This document shows positions 1 through 5,540 of a stretch of DNA of 5,664 bases, in pieces; the first letter of the stretch is position 1, and the number at the start of each line of letters is the position of its first letter. The notes under the pieces were generated by a model, which was not told where the DNA came from, made no database searches, and saw only the letters and a program-made list of their open reading frames with translations. Source of the DNA: Caldifarciminota bacterium (lineage in GTDB: Bacteria; Hydrothermota; UBA3072; WFRC01). Made by a program: the position numbers and the translations under genes. The stretch lies in contig WFRC01000103.1 of the NCBI GenBank assembly GCA_015486685.1, forward strand, positions 1 through 5,664. The letters run 5' to 3'.

Positions 1-43
1 AGACTGGACAGTGAGCTGGTAAACCCAAACCCATTTCTATTAA

Positions 44-50
44 TTTTTTT
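44..50 (+). terminator. T7 tract, possible archaeal terminator of an upstream gene
   Basis: Seven T residues follow a short region that could be the end of an upstream plus-strand gene. One frame ends in TAA at 20-22 (residues DWTVSW) and another stays open from base 1 to TAA at 55-57. Archaeal intrinsic termination needs mainly a U-tract, so this run could end that transcript. Too little coding sequence remains to identify the upstream gene or to choose the frame. Confidence 0.3.
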
Positions 51-64
51 GAAATAAAGTTAGT

Positions 65-72
65 TTTAAATA
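65..72 (+). promoter_or_regulatory. TATA box for the exported lipocalin-like gene
   Basis: The sequence TTTAAATA is preceded by a purine-rich stretch that could serve as a TFB recognition element. Its centre lies 25.5 bases before the ATG at 94. Archaeal transcription usually starts about 22-27 bases after the TATA centre, so the transcript is predicted to begin at or next to the start codon and to be leaderless. Confidence 0.6.
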
Positions 73-93
73 CAGGATTTCAGATGTAGGTTT

Positions 94-1518
94 ATGAAAG
101 AGAAAAATAAGATATATACAATAATCGCATTTTCAATCATAGCAATACTGTTGTTATCCTTTGTTCTTATGAGTTATCAGCAGCCTTCCAAAAACGAAAA
201 GGGAGTAATTATGGGAAAACTGGAGTTCCCCCGAGACGAAGGCTCCCATGAGGACATAAAAGAGTTTCATGCGTTTTATTTCAATGGAAGCGGAGGAGGC
301 GGCATCTATTATTCAGGGGCTGCTATATGGACTTCATATCGGATTAATTTACAGAAATACAACACATTTCAGATATATCTATCAAAAAACGGAAAGCTTA
401 TTTATTCGAAGTCATATAAGAATTTTAAGCAAACAGACTCGTCAAACAAGAGCCTGGATATCGAGTGGGTGTCCGAAAACGGAGGAATAATCCAGTTCAA
501 AAGGGAATCTCCATCGACTGATATGGAGCATGCGGAATACAGTCTGCAGTTTGTCAATGAAAATTCCCATTTCAAACTAAACCTGCACATATCATCGCAG
601 AGAAATATAACTCTCTTCGGTCTGGACGGCTATGCAGATATGGGAATACTGGGCCTTTTAAAGGGATATGTCCAGCCACAGATGCTGGTTTCGGGAACTG
701 TGCTCTTTAATGAAGATAAAATCTATATCGATGGCACCTCCATGTACACCCATCTCTGGGGATATTTGCCGACCGATCATGTGGTGTTCTCTTCACTTCT
801 CATGAAGAACGAAGACAAAACAATATTCTTTTTCAGAACATATCTTAATAAGACAGACCCTGCCTGGGAATATTTCTATGTAATAGGCCATGAGAGATAT
901 ACGGTGTTTATAACCCACTATAACAAGAACATAGGAGCATCCACAATCGGAAAGTCCGTAGACAGGTATTACAGAATAGAGGATCTGAAAGGAGCAAGCT
1001 ATGATGCCTATATCACGGACTATTTCCCAGAGCCTGCAGACCGCAGTAGTCGTCGATGCTACCCAAACCACTGGTTCATGAAGTCCTACTATGATGACTA
1101 TTCGTGTATCTGCCACCCATCTGATTACAACTCCTCCGAAAAGAGAACATGGGACGGGTTTATGACAGGAAAAGACAGCGACAACAGGTCTATGTGGGGA
1201 TTCTCTCGTGTATATACATATTACTTGGCAGGTATCAATATAAAGAACATATCTTTTGACGAACGAAACGGCACAATAAATGTCAGTGCGAACATAAGCT
1301 CTTCTTTCAACCTTAAACATGTTGTCATAGAATACAAGTTCAATATCAGCGGAATATGGGAAAACAATACGGGGGAAATGGAGAAAGCGGATGGAAAATG
1401 GGTGATTTCCTTTAAGGTTCCAGACGGTGCGTCTTCAGTGAAGGTAAAGGTTCACGCCGAGGATTCTTGCGGGTTCTGGAAGATATCAGAAGAGAGGGAG
1501 TACATTATTTCGGGATAA
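94..1518 (+). CDS. Exported membrane-anchored protein, CrtC/AttH/Svf1 lipocalin-like with C-terminal Ig-like domain
   Basis: This 474-residue protein has one hydrophobic segment at about residues 8-27, flanked by lysines, which acts as a signal anchor or signal peptide. There is no lipobox cysteine. The remainder is rich in beta strands and aromatic residues, and it carries 12 N-x-S/T sequons (for example N64, N171, N392, N424), which fits an exported and perhaps N-glycosylated archaeal protein. Residues ~196-223 run from QPQMLVSGTV to THLWG. This resembles the 'V-x-G ... G ... DHxWG' core of the lipocalin-like CrtC/AttH/Svf1 group, with Thr replacing the usual Asp and His220 kept. Residues ~322-340 hold three cysteines (C322, C338, C340). 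Residues ~381-474 look like an Ig/Fn3-type beta sandwich. Known CrtC proteins hydrate acyclic carotenoids, but activity here is unproven because the match is by motif only. The ATG is chosen for its leaderless distance from the TATA box. The next gene starts 47 bases later from its own promoter. Confidence 0.8.
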   Translation: MKEKNKIYTIIAFSIIAILLLSFVLMSYQQPSKNEKGVIMGKLEFPRDEGSHEDIKEFHAFYFNGSGGGGIYYSGAAIWTSYRINLQKYNTFQIYLSKNGKLIYSKSYKNFKQTDSSNKSLDIEWVSENGGIIQFKRESPSTDMEHAEYSLQFVNENSHFKLNLHISSQRNITLFGLDGYADMGILGLLKGYVQPQMLVSGTVLFNEDKIYIDGTSMYTHLWGYLPTDHVVFSSLLMKNEDKTIFFFRTYLNKTDPAWEYFYVIGHERYTVFITHYNKNIGASTIGKSVDRYYRIEDLKGASYDAYITDYFPEPADRSSRRCYPNHWFMKSYYDDYSCICHPSDYNSSEKRTWDGFMTGKDSDNRSMWGFSRVYTYYLAGINIKNISFDERNGTINVSANISSSFNLKHVVIEYKFNISGIWENNTGEMEKADGKWVISFKVPDGASSVKVKVHAEDSCGFWKISEEREYIISG

Positions 1519-1536
1519 TTTTGAGCGCAAGAAAAA

Positions 1537-1544
1537 CTTAAATA
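1537..1544 (+). promoter_or_regulatory. TATA box for the UbiA-like fusion gene
   Basis: CTTAAATA is preceded by an ideal purine-rich BRE-like run (GCAAGAAAAA). Its centre is 25.5 bases before the ATG at 1566, the same distance as for the gene at 94, so a leaderless transcript is predicted. The box lies in the short gap after the preceding stop at 1518, so this gene and its downstream partner can be transcribed independently. Read-through from the upstream gene is also possible. Confidence 0.65.
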
Positions 1545-1568
1545 GTCCTTAAAAATGGAAGAACCATG
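1545..1568 (+). promoter_or_regulatory. Promoter-proximal block shared with the ubiA-type gene on the other strand
   Basis: After CTTAAATAG come nine unrelated bases and then ATGGAAGAACCATG. The minus-strand promoter at 5343-5312 reads CTTAAATAG, nine unrelated bases, then ATGGAAGAACCGTG. The shared 11-mer covers about -11 to -1 relative to the predicted transcription start, a good position for a repressor or initiator element. An ATG at 1555 opens a 12-codon frame ending at 1593, but it lies upstream of the predicted start site and is probably not translated. Confidence 0.45.
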
Positions 1569-3002
1569 GAAAAAGACAAAGACAGCACTATAGGGCGTAT
1601 TATTTCATTTGTTGAAAAAGAGCGCGTTGGAATACTTGGAGCATTAACAGTAATATTTGTTTTAGCATATCTTCGTTCTTACCTTGAGTGCAGCGTATTT
1701 GAATATCTGGGTGAGACTCTCTATCTCCGGGCAAATCATATTGCACTTTATTTTGCAATGTTTATTATCGGAGTGGTACTGATAACCATAGCATCCGGAA
1801 TCAAATCAAGGACAGTATTCAATGTGGTTCTCTTTGGGTGGCCAATAATTCTGGTCCCTCCGATAATAGATTATATGATGGGGCATAGCGGGCTTGGTCA
1901 TGTATATCCATATTATAACAGTCCGAATTTTATTAAAGCATTTCTCATGTTTTTTGATATAAAAAGAATGAGCGAGATTGGTTTGGGGGAATTTATACAG
2001 TTGTGGGGAATAATAATATTATCTTCGATATATGTATTTCTAAAAAAAAGATCGATACTTAGAAGTTTTTTAACCGGCTTTGTATTGCTTTTGCTTATGG
2101 CCTATGTCAATGTATCTATGGCTTATTTGATAGATATTAAGATTTCCAATATGCCCACCAATATGCCCAACATCGTTTTCCTAAATTTCTGGAAATCGCC
2201 CATAGATCCTAAGTATTATTCATATCTTATGCAGGTTGTAAAACAGGGTGTTCATCCAGATTTTTGGGAATATCTGAGTTTCAACTTTTATCAGCAATTG
2301 AATTTATTTGTGGCACTCTATTATCTCGTTTTATTTCTGGCATTCGCCGGAATCTACATTTACATAGATAACAAAAAAAGATTTAAGGAGTTCATTAAAA
2401 TGAGCGACCCCCCATTCCTTTTCATAATCGGGTTATTGACATTCATAGGTGTACTAGCAAATAAGACGCTATATATTGAATATTTCATGCATGATATCTA
2501 TATCGGATTTGCATTGGTTTCGGCTCTGGCGGGAGCACAGATGTGGACCATGCTCGAAAACCTCTCTAAAGAATGGAACGCCGTCACATTCAACAAAAAG
2601 CAGTATAGAAATGTTGCGATAGCATTTTCTATTCTTGCGCTTGCCTCGTCCTATCTTCTGGGAACTGGTCCATTTATTCTGAGTATTCTCTTTATAGCGA
2701 CCGCGTTCTTCTACAACTGCAAACCTTTTACTGCCAGAGACACTGCTATCGCACCGCTTTCTTTCTCCCTTTCAGGCCTCTTAGGATTTCTTATAGGCTT
2801 CTACACGCCTTCTTACTGGCTTATAGTAATATCAGGACCGAGCCCTTCCGTATATGACCAGACCATGGTCCGAGAAATTCACATTCCTGCAATGCATATA
2901 TTTGATATAACTGCAACAATATTGCTCGGTATTTCGATAGTCATTGGACTATTATATTATATATTAATGATTAAAAAATATAATAAGAATAATAAGCTGT
3001 GA
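1566..3002 (+). CDS. Polytopic membrane protein with degenerate C-terminal UbiA-like domain
   Basis: This 478-residue protein has about 11-12 predicted membrane segments (roughly 22-37, 55-78, 85-103, 143-158, 165-187, 245-267, 282-298, 310-325, 348-364, 368-384, 394-413, 443-468). The first ~270 residues form a membrane domain I do not recognise, with a PPIID motif at 98-102. Residues ~280-470 look like a UbiA prenyltransferase core. QMWTMLEN (325-332), then QYRNVA (346-351) and FFYNCKP (381-387), line up with QYTTMIND, TYRNMA and IVYSVPP of the intact UbiA protein encoded at 4414-5271. The Asp-rich NDxxDxxxD motif that binds Mg-diphosphate is absent, and no second Asp motif is seen. A prenyltransferase reaction is therefore unlikely, and binding, scaffolding or a changed chemistry are alternatives. 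The ATG at 1566 fits leaderless initiation. The downstream reductase starts 12 bases after the stop, so the two are probably co-transcribed. UbiA kinship rests on motif order and is moderately sure. Confidence 0.8.
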   Translation: MEKDKDSTIGRIISFVEKERVGILGALTVIFVLAYLRSYLECSVFEYLGETLYLRANHIALYFAMFIIGVVLITIASGIKSRTVFNVVLFGWPIILVPPIIDYMMGHSGLGHVYPYYNSPNFIKAFLMFFDIKRMSEIGLGEFIQLWGIIILSSIYVFLKKRSILRSFLTGFVLLLLMAYVNVSMAYLIDIKISNMPTNMPNIVFLNFWKSPIDPKYYSYLMQVVKQGVHPDFWEYLSFNFYQQLNLFVALYYLVLFLAFAGIYIYIDNKKRFKEFIKMSDPPFLFIIGLLTFIGVLANKTLYIEYFMHDIYIGFALVSALAGAQMWTMLENLSKEWNAVTFNKKQYRNVAIAFSILALASSYLLGTGPFILSILFIATAFFYNCKPFTARDTAIAPLSFSLSGLLGFLIGFYTPSYWLIVISGPSPSVYDQTMVREIHIPAMHIFDITATILLGISIVIGLLYYILMIKKYNKNNKL

Positions 3003-3005
3003 TGT

Positions 3006-3009
3006 GGTG
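3006..3009 (+). promoter_or_regulatory. Shine-Dalgarno GGTG that fixes the reductase start at 3015
   Basis: GGTG sits five bases before the ATG at 3015 and complements the archaeal 16S tail. It supports 3015 as the true start. A later GTG at 3037 lies inside the dinucleotide-binding motif coding region in another frame, so it is not a credible start. Confidence 0.55.
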
Positions 3010-3014
3010 CAAGT

Positions 3015-4137
3015 ATGTATGATTTCGTGATTGTAGGTGCAGGTTCCTCGGCAGCAGAGGCCCTTGCAAAAAAAAGGTGCTAGAGTTCTGGTTATCGATA
3101 GGAAAAAGAAGATTGGGTTTCCTGTTCAGTGTGGAGAAACCGTTACCCTGAACTCCCTTAAGGCTATGGGCATGGATAAAGGAGGCTGGATAAGAACCAC
3201 CCTTAAAGGATACAGGATGCTAATGCCAAATAATAAATACATATTTATAGATGAAGGCATGGCCATTCTATCGCGAGAAATATTTGAAAATGAGCTGTAT
3301 GAGAGGGCAAAAAGCTCCGGTGCTATATACCATCTCAATGAATATGCAATAAATATAAAAAAGAAAGACGGCGGCTATCGAATTTTCACCTCAAAAGATA
3401 GGGTAGATGCAAAATACATTATAGGTGCCGACGGGCCGGTGTCTCTCATAGGAAACTTTATGCAGGCCTATGAAAAAAGAGATTTCGTCGTAGCTTCCAT
3501 AAATTATGCTGAAAGCCGAAGTGGATACAGAGACTACGAGAGCATAATTTTCTCTTCGAAGTATCCAGATGGATATGGGTACATCTTCCCCCGAAATGAC
3601 GGGGAAGATAATGTGGGTGTGGTTCTGAAAGGAAAAAATCTTTCTGCTTCAAATAAAGAGTTTCTAAAAAGATATAAATATAAAAAGATATATTTTACCA
3701 GCGGTGGACTCATACCTTTAAATTTCAAAATGAGATACTATTCGAAAGAAGGCATAATGCTGTGTGGAGATGCCGCGGGACTCACGAGTTCGGTGAGCTA
3801 CGGAGGAATATATCCTGCAGTTGTCAGCGGAAGATTGGCCGGCCAAGTGGGTGCGGAGATGATGGATGAAAAGAAAAAAAAGGATGTTTTTAAGAGATAT
3901 GACAGAATTCTCAGAAAACAGCCCTTCTTCCAAAAGAACGGGGAAAAAAATCACGAGATGGTTTATTCCATGAAAGATAGACAGATGAACCTGATAGGGG
4001 AACTAGCGAACGGAAGGTCTTTCAGAGAAATAAGTATCAAAGAGGCGACAATATATCTTATCAGAAAGAGGGCTTTCGGCATACTTCCAAGAATGATATG
4101 GATGTACAGATACACGAATAAAATGACAAAATACTAG
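3015..4137 (+). CDS. Geranylgeranyl reductase family flavoprotein, frame broken by one extra A at an A8 run
   Basis: This is an FAD-dependent enzyme of the geranylgeranyl reductase family. In archaea such enzymes saturate prenyl double bonds, for example in membrane lipids. Starting from ATG 3015, the frame reads MYDFVIVGAGSSAAEALAKK and then hits TAG at 3081-3083. Removing one A from 3068-3075 joins it to GARVLVIDRKKKIGF and gives a 373-residue protein. In that repaired numbering, the Rossmann loop is GAGSSA (8-13; the third Gly is Ala), D28 ends strand beta-2, and the family PVQCGE motif is at 36-41 with C39. YGYIFP at 187-192 matches the substrate-side YxWxFP motif with Tyr for Trp. The FAD-binding GDAAG is at 251-255 (D252), followed by a GGIYPA segment. 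Everything after the A-run is intact, with no other stops. Length is slightly short for the family. The gene follows the UbiA-like fusion by 12 bases. The break may be a sequencing error, RNA polymerase slippage or recent inactivation. Without repair, only 3037-4137 is open, lacking the nucleotide-binding loop. Confidence 0.85.
3068..3075 (+). other. A8 homopolymer at the frameshift site
   Basis: Eight A residues lie between GC and GGTGCTAGAG. Seven would keep the reductase in frame (GCA AAA AAA GGT GCT AGA), while eight give GCA AAA AAA AGG TGC TAG. The run is both a classic sequencing-error site and a classic polymerase-slippage site. Confidence 0.9.
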
Positions 4138-4189
4138 GATAGCCAGGCACAACTTCTAAACTTATGATATCTCCGACTAGTAATCTCAA

Positions 4190-4214
4190 GGCAGGATTCC
4201 AGAGGAATTCCGCC
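4190..4214. repeat. Hairpin 1 inside the inverted-repeat element
   Basis: GGCAGGATTCC (4190-4200), loop AGA (4201-4203) and GGAATTCCGCC (4204-4214) pair over 11 positions, with one A-C mismatch and one G-U pair. This is a strong stem with a very tight loop. Confidence 0.6.
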
Positions 4215-4221
4215 GACTATT

Positions 4222-4237
4222 GCTCCTTTTCAGGAGC
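4222..4237. repeat. Hairpin 2 inside the inverted-repeat element
   Basis: GCTCC (4222-4226) pairs perfectly with GGAGC (4233-4237) around a TTTTCA loop. It directly abuts a third stem, GAAGCT 4238-4243 with GGCTTC 4266-4271, which includes one T-G pair. Confidence 0.55.
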
Positions 4238-4288
4238 GAAGCTCGGAACTATCGCTACTCGTCTCGGCTTCCAGAAGAAGGGCAAAAT

Positions 4289-4340
4289 AATCTGACAAAA
4301 TCCTTTTGATAGTATCATAGAGTCAAAAAAAAGTCAGATT
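4289..4340. repeat. Hairpin 4 inside the inverted-repeat element, with nested stems
   Basis: AATCTGAC (4289-4296) is a perfect inverted match to GTCAGATT (4333-4340). Between them, TTTTGA 4304-4309 can pair with TCAAAA 4323-4328, or TGATA 4307-4311 with TATCA 4313-4317. The two inner pairings share bases and are alternatives. The right part carries an A8 run. Confidence 0.6.
4325..4332 (-). terminator. T8 tract on the minus strand, possible ubiA-type gene terminator
   Basis: Eight A residues on the plus strand give a U8 tract in a minus-strand transcript, about 80 bases after the prenyltransferase stop. Archaeal RNA polymerase terminates at such tracts. The tract lies inside hairpin 4, so the inverted-repeat element may double as the terminator region for this gene. 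Confidence 0.4.
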
Positions 4341-4413
4341 GGCGACTGCTATCCAGAGGCACTATAAGTTTAGAAGGTTATGTCGGTACCTATAAATTAC
4401 AGATGCAGAGAAA

Positions 4414-5271
4414 TCATTTTAAATACAAAAAATAAATTATAAAGTATATTAATTCTATGAAGTACATGGTAAAAACACACTTGGCACACTCGTATTTTGA
4501 GAACATAACATATGTTATCAGTCCTAAAGAAAGGCCCAGCATAATATTGAAGCTTGTGGGAAAAAGAATGGACGGAAGTAAAAATAGGATGAAAAGCATC
4601 ACAGAAACCACCGTTTTTCCCCGCTCTTTTCCGAGAACGGTATATATACTACAGACTCCCGCTTCTATATCCCCTTTATAGTCCATATATGCAGTTATAT
4701 TGGGGGCAATAGATAGAGCAAAGAAAACCAGAATCAGAACATCCACCATAAGAATGTTCGGTTGTGTAAAATAAAAGAAATGTCCATCTATTACCCAGAA
4801 ATGCGAAAAATATCCTGCCGAGACCTCTATAGCCGAAGCAGTGCCCATTATAACGCTTCCGTACCACTTGTTTCTTATTCGAACGGGAGGAACGGAGTAT
4901 ACTATGGCCAGAGAGAAGAAGAGAAAGCTCATTAAAAGTACAAAAAAACTGGATAAGAAAGAGAAAAACATCGCAAAAAGAAGTGAAAAATACGCCATAT
5001 TTCTATAAGTTCTCGCTTCTATCTCTCCAGAGACAAGTGGTCTGTCCGGATGGACCTTTCTGTCTATGCCAATATCGTATATGTCATTTATCATGGTCGT
5101 GTACTGCCATAGGAACGCTACTGCAATCAAAGGAAAAATAAGGTTTATAACATTCTCTTCGTAGAAAGATGGCCTCAGGATGAACCCCAGAGAAACCATC
5201 ATCATCCAGTGTAAGGTCCTCATAGCACGGGTGCTTCTGATATATACCATAGTCTTCTTTTTAATTCCCAT
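4414..5271 (-). CDS. UbiA-family prenyltransferase
   Basis: This is a 285-residue integral membrane enzyme of the UbiA superfamily, which transfers a prenyl chain from its diphosphate to an acceptor. In the numbering from ATG 5271, the first Asp-rich motif is NDIYDIGID at 62-70 (N62, D63, D66, D70), followed by RPLVSGE. YSVPPVRIR is at 125-133, and the second Asp motif DYKGD is at 197-201, followed by a TVLG segment near 211-214. About eight or nine hydrophobic segments cover the chain, and the length is normal, so the enzyme looks intact. Start choice: in-frame GTG codons exist at 5280 and 5274, but AGGTGATT at 5282-5275 is the ribosome-binding site and overlaps the first of them. ATG 5271 is therefore preferred, with ATG 5250 as a fallback. 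The acceptor is unknown. Geranylgeranylglyceryl-phosphate, quinone rings and carotenoid-type acceptors are all used in this superfamily, and the N-terminus is not a clear match to any one branch. Confidence 0.92.
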   Translation of the reverse strand: MGIKKKTMVYIRSTRAMRTLHWMMMVSLGFILRPSFYEENVINLIFPLIAVAFLWQYTTMINDIYDIGIDRKVHPDRPLVSGEIEARTYRNMAYFSLLFAMFFSFLSSFFVLLMSFLFFSLAIVYSVPPVRIRNKWYGSVIMGTASAIEVSAGYFSHFWVIDGHFFYFTQPNILMVDVLILVFFALSIAPNITAYMDYKGDIEAGVCSIYTVLGKERGKTVVSVMLFILFLLPSILFPTSFNIMLGLSLGLITYVMFSKYECAKCVFTMYFIELIYFIIYFLYLK

Positions 5272-5274
5272 CAC

Positions 5275-5282
5275 AATCACCT
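5275..5282 (-). promoter_or_regulatory. Shine-Dalgarno site of the UbiA-family gene
   Basis: The minus strand reads AGGTGATT, a near-full complement of the archaeal 16S 3' tail, a few bases before ATG 5271. It implies a 5' leader of about 40 bases from the predicted transcription start near 5314, unlike the two leaderless plus-strand genes. Confidence 0.65.
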
Positions 5283-5311
5283 AAATAGCCTGTTCTTGTG
5301 TTTTCTCCGTA

Positions 5312-5343
5312 CACGGTTCTTCCATAGTAGAAATCTATTTAAG
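5312..5343 (-). promoter_or_regulatory. Promoter of the UbiA-family gene: TATA box plus shared proximal block
   Basis: On the minus strand, CTTAAATA at 5343-5336 is followed by nine spacer bases and then ATGGAAGAACC (5325-5315) and GTG (5314-5312). The predicted start of transcription, about 25 bases after the TATA centre, is near 5314. The arrangement matches the promoter at 1537-1568 base for base except in the nine-base spacer and the following few positions. A 14-codon frame starting at 5325 ends at 5281, but it begins before the predicted transcription start. Confidence 0.6.
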
Positions 5344-5540
5344 TCTTCCTAGGGAAAGTGTGTTATACGCAGACATATGTTACAGTTCCATTCTTCCATC
5401 ATCGTTACCACCTATTTATTCCTTTTATCTTCCATGACAGACGAACCGGAGGTATGGGATGAACCGCACATTTTTCTAAGCTTGGGGTCTCCTGCTTTTC
5501 TCTCAACCGCTCCTTTCCATTTCTGTGCTTGCAGACCTCG
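5344..5540. other. Non-coding stretch between the UbiA promoter and the 30-bp repeats; possible CRISPR leader
   Basis: No convincing gene is seen. The plus strand is pyrimidine-rich in two blocks (about 5385-5433 and 5489-5525). The word (T/A)TCTTCCAT occurs at 5391-5399 and 5427-5435, and again in the promoter at 5317-5325. If the 30-bp repeats are a CRISPR array that begins here, this stretch would be the leader. If the array is read the other way, it is simply the distal flank. Confidence 0.3.

Larger units (their letters stand above)
4151..4379. repeat. 229-bp inverted-repeat-bounded, hairpin-rich element (MITE-like or structured RNA)
   Basis: The ends are inverted copies: AACTTCTAAACTTAT at 4151-4165 and ATAAGTTTAGAAGGTT at 4364-4379. 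The core 13 bases, 4153-4165 against 4364-4376, pair perfectly, and one extra G at 4377 interrupts the outer bases. Four more hairpins are nested inside. There is no coding potential and no clear target-site duplication outside the ends. The element fills almost all of the space between the convergent genes ending at 4137 and 4414. Terminal repeats of this size on a short non-coding body suggest a miniature inverted-repeat element. The nested stems would also suit a multibranched RNA. I checked for tRNA, RNase P and SRP RNA signatures by eye and saw none. Confidence 0.6.

Noticed and set aside
793..1320. Minus-strand 175-codon frame inside the exported-protein gene
   Set aside because: It is antisense to a gene with a signal anchor, coherent domains and its own promoter, and has no promoter or ribosome site that I can see.
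1555..1593. Upstream 12-codon frame MEEPWKKTKTAL, and its 14-codon counterpart at 5325-5281 on the minus strand, as conserved leader peptides
   Set aside because: Both ATGs lie only about 14 bases after the TATA centre, upstream of the expected transcription start. The similarity is at DNA level and stops after four residues.
3037..4137. GTG at 3037 as the true start of the reductase
   Set aside because: Its first codons read the FAD-binding loop region out of frame. The ATG at 3015 has a GGTG site and encodes the proper VIVGAGSSA strand and loop.
4138..4400. tRNA, RNase P RNA, SRP RNA or C/D box RNA in the convergent gap
   Set aside because: GAGGAATTCC at 4202-4211 only loosely recalls the RNase P GAGGAAAGTCC word and its partner is missing. 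No T-arm, SRP GNAR/helix 8 or paired C and D boxes were found.
4457..4681. Plus-strand 74-codon frame
   Set aside because: It lies entirely antisense to the UbiA-family gene. A TATA-like TTTAAATA at 4418-4425 is badly spaced for it.
5399..5439. Degenerate third copy of the 30-bp repeat
   Set aside because: TCATCGTTACCACCTA resembles the repeat start and CCATGAC its reversed end, but an indel and several mismatches are needed and the distance to repeat 1 does not match the 67-base period.
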